Positions 43,981 through 53,517 are shown, numbered from the stretch's first letter. The stretch: DNA of 63,417 bases from Cyanobacteria bacterium UBA3301 (GCA_002361485.1 DESZ01000022.1:1-63417), one strand, 5' to 3'. Numbers and translations are program-made. The notes: a model not told the origin generated them from the letters alone.

Positions 43981-45009
43981 ATGTTTAAGAATATTTTATT
44001 AATTTGTTTAATTATTCTATTGATTTTTTGTGGTTTATATATTGTAAATACCCAAAATAAATGGGACAAAGTATTTCAAAAATCAAATGAAATTAATGTA
44101 GAAAAAGTTGCATTCAAAAACAGATTTGGAATAACTTTAGTAGGCGATTTATATTCTCCTAAGTCAATGAAGAAAAATGATAAACTTCCTGCTATTGCAA
44201 TTTCGGGGCCATTTGGAGCAGTGAAAGAGCAATCCTCCGGATTATATGCTCAAACTATTGCACAAAGGGGGTTTATTACGCTTGCTTTTGACCCGAGTTA
44301 CACCGGAGAGAGTTCCGGCCACCCGAGAAATGTTGCTTCACCGGATATTAATACGGAAGATTTCTCAGCAGCCGTCGATTTTCTTTCTGTTCAAAAAAAC
44401 GTAGACCCAAATAGAATCGGTATTTTAGGAATTTGTGGCTTTGGCGGGTTTGCAATAAACGCGGCTGCAATTGACACAAGAATCAAAGCAACTGTTGCAT
44501 CTACAATGTATGATATGACAAGAGTATCAGCAAAAGGCTATAATGATTCAATTGATGAAAATACACGTTTTGAAATAAAACAAAGCCTCAATAAACAACG
44601 AATTGAAGATTTCAAGAGCGGAAAATACAAAGGGGCGGACGGATTACCCGAAAAACTTACAGGTAAAGAACCGCAATTTGTAAAAGATTATTGGGAATAT
44701 TACAAAACAAAAAGAGGTTTTCATTCCCGCTCAATAAATTCTAACGGCAAATGGAACATCACTTCTTCAATATCATTAATAAACCAGCCGATTTTGAACT
44801 ATTCATCGGAAATTAAAAGTGCAGTATTGGTAATTCACGGAGAAAAGGCTCACAGCAGATACTTTGGGGAAGATGCATTTAAAAAATTAAAAGGAAACAA
44901 TAAAGAACTCTTAATAATTAAAGATGCAAACCATGTAGATTTATACGACAATATGGAAAAAATCCCGTTTGATAAAATTGAAAAATTTTATAAAGAAAAT
45001 TTAAAATAG
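43981..45009 (+). CDS. Membrane-anchored alpha/beta hydrolase
   Basis: A 342-residue alpha/beta hydrolase. An N-terminal hydrophobic helix (NILLICLIILLIFCGLYIV) anchors or exports it. The core has AISGPFGAV (oxyanion region), the nucleophile elbow LGICGFGGFAIN with Cys in place of the usual Ser, as in dienelactone-hydrolase-like members, and a C-terminal His in DANHVDLYD. The substrate is probably a small ester or lactone. The next gene encodes an exported decarboxylase/cupin, which supports a shared periplasmic pathway. Confidence 0.8.
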   Translation: MFKNILLICLIILLIFCGLYIVNTQNKWDKVFQKSNEINVEKVAFKNRFGITLVGDLYSPKSMKKNDKLPAIAISGPFGAVKEQSSGLYAQTIAQRGFITLAFDPSYTGESSGHPRNVASPDINTEDFSAAVDFLSVQKNVDPNRIGILGICGFGGFAINAAAIDTRIKATVASTMYDMTRVSAKGYNDSIDENTRFEIKQSLNKQRIEDFKSGKYKGADGLPEKLTGKEPQFVKDYWEYYKTKRGFHSRSINSNGKWNITSSISLINQPILNYSSEIKSAVLVIHGEKAHSRYFGEDAFKKLKGNNKELLIIKDANHVDLYDNMEKIPFDKIEKFYKENLK

Positions 45010-45021
45010 GAAATAAAATAT

Positions 45022-45873
45022 ATGAAAAAAATATTACTTTTTATACTGGCTATTACCGTACTAACTCAAATCAAAGCCTATGCGGTACAACAAACTGATA
45101 ATGGAGGAAATAAACCTATGAAAAGAATAGTTCAAACTGCAGGAAGAGACAATTTGGGGAATTTTGCTCCCGAATTTGCGCATTATAATGATGACATTCT
45201 TTTTGGTGAAAATTGGAATAATCAGGATATCTCAACAAAATCAAGATGCATTATAACAGTAGTTGCCTTGATGTCACAAGGGATAACAGATTCCTCATTA
45301 AAATATCATTTACAAAATGCAAAAAATAACGGAGTCAGCAAAGAAGAAATTGCGGCAATTATTACAAATACGGCATTTTATGCAGGCTGGCCAAAAGCGT
45401 GGGCGACATTTAACTTGGCAAAAGATGTATGGGATGACAACACCCCGGCATTATCAGAAAAAGATACATATGCCAAAACAATTATGTTCCCGATTGGGGA
45501 ACCAAATAACGCTTATGCAAAATATTTTATTGGTCAGAGCTATATTGCTCCTGTCTCAAATACGCAAGTAAAAATTTACAATGTAACATTTGAGCCGAAA
45601 TGCAGGAACAATTGGCACATACATCATGCATCCTCAGGCGGCGGACAAATGCTTATTGCCATTGGAGGCAGAGGGTACTATCAGGAATGGGGGAAGGAAC
45701 CCGTTGAAATGAATCCGGGTGATGTTATAAATATTCCGGCTAATGTTAAACATTGGCACGGTGCCGCCCCTGACTCTTGGTTTTCACATTTGGCAATCGA
45801 AGTTGACGGTACCGAAACCTCAAATGAATGGCTGGAAGAAGTCTCTGACAGTGAATACAACAAATTAAAATAG
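45022..45873 (+). CDS. Exported carboxymuconolactone-decarboxylase / cupin fusion
   Basis: A 283-residue two-domain protein with a signal peptide (LLFILAITVLTQIKAYA). Residues about 40-150 form an AhpD/carboxymuconolactone-decarboxylase-like helical domain (SRCIITVVALMSQG ... ITNTAFYAGWPKAW). Residues about 180-275 form a cupin barrel with metal ligands in WHIHHASSGG and KHWHGAAPDSW. Fusions of these domains occur next to oxidoreductases in many bacteria, but the reaction is not established. AGGA precedes the start. It lies 12 bases after the hydrolase. Confidence 0.88.
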   Translation: MKKILLFILAITVLTQIKAYAVQQTDNGGNKPMKRIVQTAGRDNLGNFAPEFAHYNDDILFGENWNNQDISTKSRCIITVVALMSQGITDSSLKYHLQNAKNNGVSKEEIAAIITNTAFYAGWPKAWATFNLAKDVWDDNTPALSEKDTYAKTIMFPIGEPNNAYAKYFIGQSYIAPVSNTQVKIYNVTFEPKCRNNWHIHHASSGGGQMLIAIGGRGYYQEWGKEPVEMNPGDVINIPANVKHWHGAAPDSWFSHLAIEVDGTETSNEWLEEVSDSEYNKLK

Positions 45874-45882
45874 GTAAAAAAA

Positions 45883-46422
45883 ATGAAAAAAGTTTTAATT
45901 ATATCTACAAGTTTAAGGCAGTATGCCAATTCAGAAATTTTAGCACACGAAACCGAACGCGGGGCAATAGATGCAGGACATCACGTTGAATTTGTAACAT
46001 TAAAGAATAAAGAAATAAATTTTTGTAAGGGTTGTTTTGCTTGTCAAAAGCTTGGCAAATGCGTAATCAACGACGACGCAAATGAAATCACATTAAAGAT
46101 GAAAGATGCTGATGTCATAGTTTGGGCAACCCCTATATATTATTACGAAATGTCCGGTCAAATGAAAACACTTATAGATAGAGCCAATTCACTTTTTGCA
46201 ACAGGCAAAAATTTTACGGAAACTTATGTAATTACAACCTCAGCTGATGCATCAAAAGGCGTTGTACAAACAGTCTTGAACGGAGTAAACGGTTGGGTCG
46301 CATGCTTTGACGGAGTAGAACTTAAAGGGTTTCTGGAAGCAGGCGGTCTCAACAATCCGAATGAAGTTCAAAACGAGAAAGAATTATTAGAACAAGCTTA
46401 CAACCTGGGGAGAAATATATAA
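45883..46422 (+). CDS. Flavodoxin-fold FMN reductase, Cys-cluster type
   Basis: A 179-residue flavodoxin-like protein. It has the N-terminal phosphate loop STSLRQYANSEILA, the Cys pair CKGCFACQKLGKC near residue 47 and WATPIYYYEMSGQMKTLIDR. It ends directly before the next gene, whose ATG follows its stop, so the two could form a pair. Electron partner unknown. Confidence 0.85.
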   Translation: MKKVLIISTSLRQYANSEILAHETERGAIDAGHHVEFVTLKNKEINFCKGCFACQKLGKCVINDDANEITLKMKDADVIVWATPIYYYEMSGQMKTLIDRANSLFATGKNFTETYVITTSADASKGVVQTVLNGVNGWVACFDGVELKGFLEAGGLNNPNEVQNEKELLEQAYNLGRNI

Positions 46423-47091
46423 ATGAAGAAAGTAATTATATTAAATGCAAGTCCCAGAAAAAATTTTAATACAGCAAAATTACTAAAAGAAGCACAAAAA
46501 GGAGCTGAATCAGCAGGCGCAGATGTTAAATATTATAACCTTTATGATTACAACTTTTTAGGCTGTCGCAGTTGTTTTGCCTGCCAGCGCAAGGGGAGCA
46601 CAACAGATGGTGTTTGCGCAATAAAAGATGATATAAAACCAATACTTGAACAATGCATCGATGCTGATGCCGTAATAATCGGAAGTCCTGTTTATTTTTC
46701 ATATCCGACGGGAGTTTTCAGAAGTTTTCTCGAAAGGTTAATGTTTGCAAATCATACATATATGGTTGATAAAGAAAAAGGCGGCTGCAAAAGAAGATTA
46801 AATAAAATTATTCCTACAGGGGTTATTTTTACAATGAATTGTCCGCAAGAACTCGCAAACAAAATTAATTACGATATTATTCTTGACGAAAACGTAAAAT
46901 CTCTTGACCATATCATGGGTTATGCCGAAGGCTTGTATTCTTATGATACATACCAGTTTGCAGATTATTCAAAATATAATTGCGATTTGTTTGACGAAAC
47001 ACATAAGAAAGAAGTTCAACAAATACAATTTCCAAAAGATATGGAAAAAGCTTTTAATATGGGTAAAAAATTAGCAGAAACGGATTTTTAA
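46423..47091 (+). CDS. Flavodoxin-fold FMN reductase (222 residues)
   Basis: A 222-residue flavodoxin-fold protein with NASPRKNFNTAKLLKEA as FMN loop, Cys motif CRSCFACQRKGSTTDGVC and GSPVYFSYPTGVFRSFLER. It is longer than the preceding paralogue because of a C-terminal extension with LFDETHKKEVQQIQF. The start abuts the stop of the upstream gene and the stop abuts the next ATG, so translation is coupled on both sides. Confidence 0.85.
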   Translation: MKKVIILNASPRKNFNTAKLLKEAQKGAESAGADVKYYNLYDYNFLGCRSCFACQRKGSTTDGVCAIKDDIKPILEQCIDADAVIIGSPVYFSYPTGVFRSFLERLMFANHTYMVDKEKGGCKRRLNKIIPTGVIFTMNCPQELANKINYDIILDENVKSLDHIMGYAEGLYSYDTYQFADYSKYNCDLFDETHKKEVQQIQFPKDMEKAFNMGKKLAETDF

Positions 47092-47892
47092 ATGGATAAA
47101 TACTCTAAAAAATACAATGTAATACTTGATAATATGGACTTATTTGAATACAGACTAAGACCAATTTCGGCCATAATGTATCTTCAAGATGCATTTGCGA
47201 GGTTTTGTGCTACAAAAAAAATGGCCGCATACGATTTATTTGCAACTGATCAATATTGGATAGTAACTGAATTTAATATTGATTTTGTAAGTGATTTACC
47301 GTTTTGGTCGGAAGAAATAGGTGTAAACATTTGGATTTCGGAAATTACAAAATTGAAAATTTATACCGATTACGAATTAACATATAATGATAAACCTTTT
47401 GCAAAAGGAAATGCCCTCTGGTTTATCATTGATAAAGAAACAAAACGCCCTGCCAAAACAGATACTGTTGCTGAGCGATTTGAAGTATGCGAAGAATTAA
47501 TGCTCGGTGAACATACAAAATTTATTCTTCCCGAAATCAGAGAAAAAGTAAGTGAAATTAAACATATAAATAATTTGTCCGATTTGGATTTTAATAACCA
47601 TGTTAATAATAAAAGCTATATAAATTTAGCTGAAATGACGGCAAATAACGAGTTTAGAAAAAAACACACACTAAAAAGTTTGAAAATTAAATTTAATAAA
47701 GAAACTTTTTTGGGAGATGCACTAATTTGCTCAACTTATAAAACTGACTCAGAAAATACTTACACCCATATTGTTGAAAAAGACGGAGTATCTGTTTGTG
47801 ATATTTCTACTTGCTGGGAAAATAAAGAAGCAAAAGATTCCATTGTTGACTATGAATTAAAAGTAAAAAGCGAACAATTACTTAAAATTTAA
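47092..47892 (+). CDS. Acyl-ACP thioesterase
   Basis: A 266-residue double-hotdog acyl-ACP thioesterase that releases fatty acids from acyl carrier protein. The first hotdog has YLQDAFARFCATKKM and WIVTEFNIDF. The second has SDLDFNNHVNNKSYINLAEM, where the Asn-His of NNHVNN are conserved catalytic residues of the family. Cytoplasmic. Its presence in a redox operon with an acetyltransferase suggests a link to fatty-acid or polyketide-like metabolism, but that is inference. Confidence 0.88.
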   Translation: MDKYSKKYNVILDNMDLFEYRLRPISAIMYLQDAFARFCATKKMAAYDLFATDQYWIVTEFNIDFVSDLPFWSEEIGVNIWISEITKLKIYTDYELTYNDKPFAKGNALWFIIDKETKRPAKTDTVAERFEVCEELMLGEHTKFILPEIREKVSEIKHINNLSDLDFNNHVNNKSYINLAEMTANNEFRKKHTLKSLKIKFNKETFLGDALICSTYKTDSENTYTHIVEKDGVSVCDISTCWENKEAKDSIVDYELKVKSEQLLKI

Positions 47893-47909
47893 ACAAAAGG
47901 TAAACTGAA

Positions 47910-48227
47910 ATGAAATGGTTAATGTTATTATTAGCAGGCATATTTGAAATAGTTTGGGCAATCGGAATGAAATATTCAAACGGATTTAGCATACTTCTTC
48001 CGTCAGTAATAACAATTGTTACATATATTTTAAGCGCAGTCTTTCTGGCACTGGCGCTAAAACATCTACCGCTCGGAATCGGTTACATCATGTGGGTTTC
48101 ATTTGGAATAATAGGGACAAGTGTTTTAGGCTTCTTGCTATTTAATGAAAAATTATCACTTTTACAAATCGTTTCAATAATTCTTATAATAATTGGAGTC
48201 ATCGGGCTAAAACTTTTTGCAAAATAA
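47910..48227 (+). CDS. Small multidrug resistance (SMR) family transporter
   Basis: A 105-residue four-helix membrane protein of the SMR family. The start MKWLMLLLAGIFEIVWAIGMKYS contains the conserved membrane Glu, followed by ALKHLPLGIGYIMWVSFG. The WAIGMKYS pattern is nearer to the SugE/Gdx guanidinium exporters than to EmrE, but the second-helix signature is atypical. It likely acts as an antiparallel dimer exchanging a cation for protons. No riboswitch is seen because the gene is inside the operon. Confidence 0.85.
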   Translation: MKWLMLLLAGIFEIVWAIGMKYSNGFSILLPSVITIVTYILSAVFLALALKHLPLGIGYIMWVSFGIIGTSVLGFLLFNEKLSLLQIVSIILIIIGVIGLKLFAK

Positions 48228-48251
48228 TAAATATATGAAAGCGAGAACATT

Positions 48252-48671
48252 ATGAATTTAACAGAACGTAATAAAGAATTGATGAAGAAATTTGAAACAA
48301 TGATTAATACTGCGGATACCGAACTTGCGGAAGAACTTGTAGCAAGTGATGCACCTTTTTACACTCCTGCAAGTCCGGAGCCTCTATATGGCGGTAAAGG
48401 TTATCTTTCTGTTGTTCATTGGATGCGTTCAGGGTTTTCGGATGTTCAATGGAAATTGGAAGAAATGGTCGCAGATGAAGATAAAGTCGCTGTCCGCTGG
48501 ACATTAACAGGAACACATGACGGTGAATTTTTAGGAGTAAAAGCAACGGGTAAAAAAATTAAAACATCTGTTATGAATTTTTATTATTTTAATAAAGACG
48601 GTAAAATTACGAATGATATCGCAGCTGAAGGTATGATAGGCATATTAAGACCGCTTGGTTTAAGCAAATAA
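48252..48671 (+). CDS. SnoaL-like polyketide-cyclase / ester-cyclase family protein
   Basis: A 139-residue SnoaL/NTF2-fold protein with the family signature VRWTLTGTHDGEFLGVKATGKKIK. It could be an isomerase, a cyclase or a ligand-binding protein. Substrate not known. Part of the rightward operon, 10 bases ahead of the rubrerythrin-like gene. Confidence 0.8.
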   Translation: MNLTERNKELMKKFETMINTADTELAEELVASDAPFYTPASPEPLYGGKGYLSVVHWMRSGFSDVQWKLEEMVADEDKVAVRWTLTGTHDGEFLGVKATGKKIKTSVMNFYYFNKDGKITNDIAAEGMIGILRPLGLSK

Positions 48672-48681
48672 GGAAGATTAT

Positions 48682-49242
48682 ATGATATTCGGACAAACAA
48701 AAGGAACTGAAATTGAAAAACAAATAGCTCAGTTGGCTCAAGGCGAAGCTATCGGCGGTGCTATGTATTATGCGCTGGCAAAAATTGCAAAAGAAAAATT
48801 CGGACTTGATGAAGTCGCAGAAGAATTTATAGAGCTCGGCAATCAGGAGACAAATCACGGAGCGTTTTATGCAATGCTCAACGGCAGATATCCTTATGAT
48901 GAAGCGGAATTTTGGAAGATGGTAAAAGGTTTATCAAAAGCCGAATACAAAGGAGAAGGCAACGTAAATGCGCTTGCGGACAAACTCGCATCCCTTGGAA
49001 TTGATAATGAAGCGGTGGCACAGGTTAGAGAATTTGCGCGTCAGGGAAAACACCACGGAGAGGCAACAAAAGCCATTATTGATAAATATGCACCGAAAGA
49101 TGATGACGAAAAATCAACCAATAAACCCGTATACGTTTGTCAGGTATGCGGATTTGAATATGTCGGCGAATTAGACAAAGAAGCCGATGACTACAAATGT
49201 CCGATTTGCGGTATGCCTAAAGCTGCATTTAAAATACAATAA
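48682..49242 (+). CDS. Rubrerythrin-like protein with C-terminal rubredoxin domain
   Basis: A 186-residue protein: a ferritin-like four-helix domain with di-iron ligands in AQGEAIGGAMYY, NQETNHG and QGKHHGEA, then a rubredoxin-type iron site VCQVCGFEYVG ... CPICGMPKAAF. It probably reduces peroxide using electrons from reduced FMN proteins, which are abundant in the same operon. Different from the classical rubrerythrin at 49982. Confidence 0.88.
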   Translation: MIFGQTKGTEIEKQIAQLAQGEAIGGAMYYALAKIAKEKFGLDEVAEEFIELGNQETNHGAFYAMLNGRYPYDEAEFWKMVKGLSKAEYKGEGNVNALADKLASLGIDNEAVAQVREFARQGKHHGEATKAIIDKYAPKDDDEKSTNKPVYVCQVCGFEYVGELDKEADDYKCPICGMPKAAFKIQ

Positions 49243-49263
49243 CAAAATTAAAAGGAGAAATTT

Positions 49264-49902
49264 ATGAAGGTATTATTATTTAACGGTTCCCCACATAAAC
49301 AGGGCTGCACATATACAGCTTTGGAAGAAATTTCAAAAACCTTAAAAGAAGAAGGAATTGATTCTGAAATTTATCAAATCGGAATCGGTTCAATCACCCC
49401 TTGCCGTGGATGCGGAGCTTGTTCTAAACTCGGACGATGCGTAATAAATGACGACGGGGTAAATGATTTTGTAAATATGTGTAGGGATTTTGACGGATTT
49501 ATATTCGGCTCGCCGGTCCATTACGGTTCGGCCTGTGGAGGGATTACCGCATTCTTAGACAGAGCATTTTATGTTGCATTTATGTCAGGCAGAGGGGATG
49601 TTTTTAAACATAAACCCGCTTCCGCAGTTGCAAGCGCGAGACGCTCGGGAACAACTGCTACTCTTGACCAATTAAATAAATACATGACGATATCCGAAAT
49701 GCCGATTATTTCAGGGAGATATTGGAATATGGTGCACGGTCATACTCCTGATGATGTAAAACAAGACTTGGAAGGAATGCAAAATATGAGAATACTTGCA
49801 CGCAATATGGCTTGGCATCTAAAATGCCGGCAGGCAGGTGAAAATGCAGGAATTGAACTTCCAAAACAAGAAGAAATTGTATTTACTAATTTTATCAGAT
49901 AA
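49264..49902 (+). CDS. Flavodoxin-fold NAD(P)H oxidoreductase
   Basis: A 212-residue flavodoxin-fold protein. FMN loop NGSPHKQGCTYTALEEI, Cys cluster CRGCGACSKLGRC near residue 54 and FGSPVHYGSACGGITAFLDR. The segment PASAVASARRSGTTATLDQL marks the YwqN-like subgroup. AAAGGAG precedes the ATG. Last gene of the redox operon; a hairpin follows. Confidence 0.88.
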   Translation: MKVLLFNGSPHKQGCTYTALEEISKTLKEEGIDSEIYQIGIGSITPCRGCGACSKLGRCVINDDGVNDFVNMCRDFDGFIFGSPVHYGSACGGITAFLDRAFYVAFMSGRGDVFKHKPASAVASARRSGTTATLDQLNKYMTISEMPIISGRYWNMVHGHTPDDVKQDLEGMQNMRILARNMAWHLKCRQAGENAGIELPKQEEIVFTNFIR

Positions 49903-49931
49903 ATAAAACGAATAACTTGTAGAAAATAAAA

Positions 49932-49960
49932 ATCCCTTCAAGTATATTGCTTAAAGGGAT
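49932..49960. terminator. Convergent terminator between redox operon and rubrerythrin
   Basis: ATCCCTT / AAGGGAT (49932-49938 with 49954-49960) with an inner AAG/CTT pairing. A-rich sequence lies on the left and a T-rich run on the right, suited to both directions. Confidence 0.7.
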
Positions 49961-49981
49961 ATTTATTTTCCTTACCATATT

Positions 49982-50518
49982 TTAGTAATTTTTTTCGTTT
50001 ATTTCAAAATAACTTTGCGGATGTGCGCAAACAGGGCATAATTCAGGTGCCCGCGTACCGACGACTACATGCCCGCAATTTCTGCATTCCCAAACCTTTA
50101 CTTCACTTTTTTCAAAAACTTGTTTCGTTTCAATATTCTTTAACAATGCTCTGTATCTTTCTTCGTGGTATTTTTCGATAGCTGCAACCCCTCTAAATTT
50201 TTGAGCTAAATCGCTAAATCCTTCTGCTTCTGCTGTTTTAGCAAATTCTTCATACATATCGGTCCATTCAAAATTTTCTCCATCTGTAGCAGCTTTAAGG
50301 TTTTCAGAGGTATCACCGATACCGTTCAATTCTTTAAACCATAATTTTGCGTGCTCTTTTTCATTATCCGCAGTTTTTAAAAACAGTGATGCAATCTGTT
50401 CATAACCTTCTTTTTTAGCCTTTGAAGCAAAGTATGTGTATTTATTTCTTGCCTGTGATTCCCCTGCAAATGCTGCCTGTAAATTCTTTTCAGTTTGTGT
50501 CCCAGCGTATTTATTCAT
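49982..50518 (-). CDS. rbr: Rubrerythrin
   Basis: A 178-residue classical rubrerythrin, the peroxide-reducing di-iron protein of anaerobes. The di-iron ligands are in the ferritin-like domain (FAGESQARNKY, DNEKEHAKLW, KYHEERYRAL), followed by a rubredoxin-like centre WECRNCGHV ... CPVCAHPQSYF. GGGGG lies 8 bases before the ATG, and an extended -10 (TGATATAAT) at 50545-50553 on the minus strand drives it. Confidence 0.95.
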   Translation of the reverse strand: MNKYAGTQTEKNLQAAFAGESQARNKYTYFASKAKKEGYEQIASLFLKTADNEKEHAKLWFKELNGIGDTSENLKAATDGENFEWTDMYEEFAKTAEAEGFSDLAQKFRGVAAIEKYHEERYRALLKNIETKQVFEKSEVKVWECRNCGHVVVGTRAPELCPVCAHPQSYFEINEKNY

Positions 50519-50544
50519 TTTATATACCCCCTTTTTGCCTTTTT

Positions 50545-50592
50545 ATTATATCACAAATTGTATTCAACACAGATAAAAAAATATGCTATAAT
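50545..50592. promoter_or_regulatory. Divergent extended -10 promoters for rubrerythrin and cstA
   Basis: Minus strand: TGATATAAT at 50553-50545 for rubrerythrin. Plus strand: TGCTATAAT at 50584-50592 for cstA. Neither has a good -35. The plus-strand -10 ends 6 bases before the cstA ATG, implying a leaderless message. Confidence 0.5.
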
Positions 50593-50598
50593 TTTTAT

Positions 50599-52035
50599 AT
50601 GCAAACATTTATCTTAGGAATTTTAATATTATTAATCGGTTATATTTTTTATTCTAAATATATAAACAATTTGTTCTCGCCTGATAATAGGGAAACACCT
50701 GCTATAAAAAACCGTGATGATGTGGATTTTGTTCCTATTTCAAAAAACAGGAATGCGCTCATTCATTTATTAAACATTGCGGGTATGGGTCCGATAATAG
50801 GGGCTATTCAGGGAATTTTATTCGGACCGATTGCTTTTATTCTTATTCCGTTAGGATGTATTTTGGCAGGCGGCGTACATGATTATTTTGCAGGAATGCT
50901 TTCGATGAGAAATAAAGGGGCCCAAATTACGGGACTTATTCATAAATATTTAGGACATACCGCATTTAGAATTTTTATGGTTATAGTTTCCATAATGCTT
51001 CTTTTACTTGCCACGGTTTTTGTATACACTTCAGGTGATATTTTTGTAGAAAGATTTTTTGGAATAAAAGATTTTGTTATATCTAATCCGTTAGTTTTAG
51101 GAACTTATTTGATTATTTTATCATATTTTATTATTGCAACCTTATTCCCTATTGATAAAATTATCGGCAAATTTTACCCGATACTTGGTTTGATGCTAAT
51201 ACTCGGAACTGGTTTGGTTCTTGCAGGATTCTTCATAAAGGGTGTACATCTACAGAATTTTAGTTTTTCCGCATACAATGTACATCCGAATCATCTACCA
51301 CTAATCCCTATGTTTTTTATGACAGTAAGCTGTGGTCTACTGTCAGGATTTCATTCAACACAAGCTACGATTATATCAAGAACCGTTAAAAGTGAACTTG
51401 ACGGGAAAAGGATTTTTTACGGAATGATGTGTGTCGAATCTCTTATTGCAATGATTTGGGCAGCCGCAGCTATGGATGTATATTCTCTAAATCTGGTTCC
51501 GCAAAATATAATAGGAACAGCAAATGTCGTTAATATTATCGCAAATAAATTTGTCCCGTTTAATTTGGCTTTTATAGTAACATTGGCGGTAATAATTCTT
51601 CCTATAACATCAGGTGATACGGCATTAAGAGGCTTACGAATTACTGTTGCGGATGCACTGAATATTGAACAGAAAAAAATAATTAACAGATTAATAATTG
51701 TTATACCTATTATAATATGTGTTCTTGGAATTTTAATATGGGCAAAATTAAATACGGGAAGCTTTAGTTTAATCTGGCGTTATTTCACGTTTTTTAATCA
51801 ACTCATAGCAATTCCTACACTACTTTGCGCAACAATTTATTTAGCCAAAGAAAAAAAGAATTTTTTACCGGCACTTTTACCTGCTTTATTCTACGTATTT
51901 ATAACTATGGCATTCATTTTCAGCGAAAAAATAGGATTTAACATGCCATTATTTTATGCCGAAATTATTGCTATAATTATCACTATTGCTACACTGGCCT
52001 ATATTTTAAAAATATTTAAATCAAATAAAAAATAA
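50599..52035 (+). CDS. cstA: CstA-family pyruvate/peptide transporter
   Basis: A 478-residue polytopic membrane protein of the carbon-starvation CstA family, importers of pyruvate or peptides. The N-terminal CstA domain has TPAIKNRDDVDFVPISKNR, LLNIAGMGPIIGAIQG and GGVHDYFAGMLSMRNKG, with further helices to the end. The open frame extends back to 50422, but that part overlaps rubrerythrin on the other strand and lacks sense. The ATG at 50599 begins the membrane protein. No Shine-Dalgarno; TATAAT lies 6 bases before the ATG. Confidence 0.9.
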   Translation: MQTFILGILILLIGYIFYSKYINNLFSPDNRETPAIKNRDDVDFVPISKNRNALIHLLNIAGMGPIIGAIQGILFGPIAFILIPLGCILAGGVHDYFAGMLSMRNKGAQITGLIHKYLGHTAFRIFMVIVSIMLLLLATVFVYTSGDIFVERFFGIKDFVISNPLVLGTYLIILSYFIIATLFPIDKIIGKFYPILGLMLILGTGLVLAGFFIKGVHLQNFSFSAYNVHPNHLPLIPMFFMTVSCGLLSGFHSTQATIISRTVKSELDGKRIFYGMMCVESLIAMIWAAAAMDVYSLNLVPQNIIGTANVVNIIANKFVPFNLAFIVTLAVIILPITSGDTALRGLRITVADALNIEQKKIINRLIIVIPIIICVLGILIWAKLNTGSFSLIWRYFTFFNQLIAIPTLLCATIYLAKEKKNFLPALLPALFYVFITMAFIFSEKIGFNMPLFYAEIIAIIITIATLAYILKIFKSNKK

Positions 52036-52115
52036 CTGTCTTATTTTCGACATCCAGAAAAGATTTTTGTGATATTATCAAGTTGTTTGAAGATGGTTAT
52101 TTACAGGGAGATATC

Positions 52116-53507
52116 ATGAAAAAACTTTTTACTTTATTCTTTGTGTTTATATTTTCTATAAAAACATTTGCATGCGAAAGTACGAAGACAGTAAATCATA
52201 TAAACGGACGCTGGGCTGAAAAAACTTCTGAACGTGTTGTTATGGATATATATAATGACACCTTGACAAATGAATATCAAATATATATTACTTGGAGAGA
52301 AGACGGCTTGGCACAAAAGGATATATACCGATTTATTGCCACGACCGATAACAGTGGGAATCTGAAATATAAAAACGGTATCCATATATACAGATATTAT
52401 GACAATAACAATAAGTACGAAGACAAAATTGACTACACTGACGGTTCAGGAACAATAAGCCTGTCTGAAAACGAATTAATCTGGATTGATGATAAAGACA
52501 AATCCTATACAACAGTATTTGTGCCTGCATATAAAAATTTGATTAAAGATACAACCATAAAAAATAAATTATTTTCAATCACATTACCTGAAGAATTACG
52601 CGGATTTTATGAAATAAAAACTGAAAAGGATAAAATTTCCATTTTTCATAAAGACTCTAAAAAAGCAGGTTTTGGTGGTTTTGCGTTTGGAATAAAAGCA
52701 TATAAAAATCCTGCAGATCACGCAGTATTACCAGGAAGCAGAAAACTTGGCGAACTTACTGATAAGAAAGGGAATTTATACGATATTGTATTAAAACACC
52801 CTACAGATGTCCAATATGACTATACAAAAAGCACCCAAGCGCCCGAGTCATTCAAGCTTCTGTATGATATAGGAAATGTAATAAATATCACAGGAATTAA
52901 AGGTTCTACATATCATAAAGCTCAAGGTACCAAGGGAGAAGATTTATACAACGAAGTTTTACAAAAACATATTACCGCAATAAAAGAAAAATGGGATTCA
53001 ACTAAACTTGAGCAAGAAAACATGAGTTATATGTATAATATCATCCCCCAAGATAAAATAGGGTACGCATATTATGATATTAACGTTGATGGCATTGATG
53101 AACTTTTAATTGGTGAAATTGCCGACGGGAATTGGAAAGGAATAATTTACGACATATACACCATGGTAAACCGCAAGCCAAAACATGTAGTTAGCGGAGG
53201 AAGCAGAAACAGATACTATGTATGCGATGATGCTTTTGTCTGTAACGAATATTCATCAGGTGCAAATGAAAGCGGAGTAAGAGTGTATAATCTTGTTGAA
53301 AACTCAACAGAATTATACCCGCAAGTAAATTTCAAATACGACGGTTACACAAACCCTAAAGCACCCTGGTTTATATCATACGGCAGTCAGATAAATGATG
53401 ATAATTGGGAAAATGTTTCGGAAAACACATACTACGAACGAAAAAAAATCTTTGATAAATATGAAAGATTTGATTATATTCCATTAAACAACCATAAAGC
53501 TAAATAA
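52116..53507 (+). CDS. Exported hypothetical protein
   Basis: A 463-residue exported protein. The start at 52116 (MKKLFTLFFVFIFSIKTFAC) has GGGAG just upstream; an in-frame ATG at 52083 lacks a site. A signal peptide is followed by a beta-rich N-terminal half (NDTLTNEYQIYITWRED) and a region with YAYYDINVDGIDELLIGEI, which resembles the Ca-binding FG-GAP/VCBS-type repeat. No full-length family is recognised. Ends at a strong terminator. Confidence 0.7.
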   Translation: MKKLFTLFFVFIFSIKTFACESTKTVNHINGRWAEKTSERVVMDIYNDTLTNEYQIYITWREDGLAQKDIYRFIATTDNSGNLKYKNGIHIYRYYDNNNKYEDKIDYTDGSGTISLSENELIWIDDKDKSYTTVFVPAYKNLIKDTTIKNKLFSITLPEELRGFYEIKTEKDKISIFHKDSKKAGFGGFAFGIKAYKNPADHAVLPGSRKLGELTDKKGNLYDIVLKHPTDVQYDYTKSTQAPESFKLLYDIGNVINITGIKGSTYHKAQGTKGEDLYNEVLQKHITAIKEKWDSTKLEQENMSYMYNIIPQDKIGYAYYDINVDGIDELLIGEIADGNWKGIIYDIYTMVNRKPKHVVSGGSRNRYYVCDDAFVCNEYSSGANESGVRVYNLVENSTELYPQVNFKYDGYTNPKAPWFISYGSQINDDNWENVSENTYYERKKIFDKYERFDYIPLNNHKAK

Positions 53508-53517
53508 CAAAATACAA

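Noticed and set aside
45317..45571. 84-codon frame within the decarboxylase-cupin gene.
   Set aside because: Shadow of a well-supported gene in another frame.
50422..50598. N-terminal extension of CstA.
   Set aside because: It is antisense to rubrerythrin and its promoter; the family start is the ATG at 50599.
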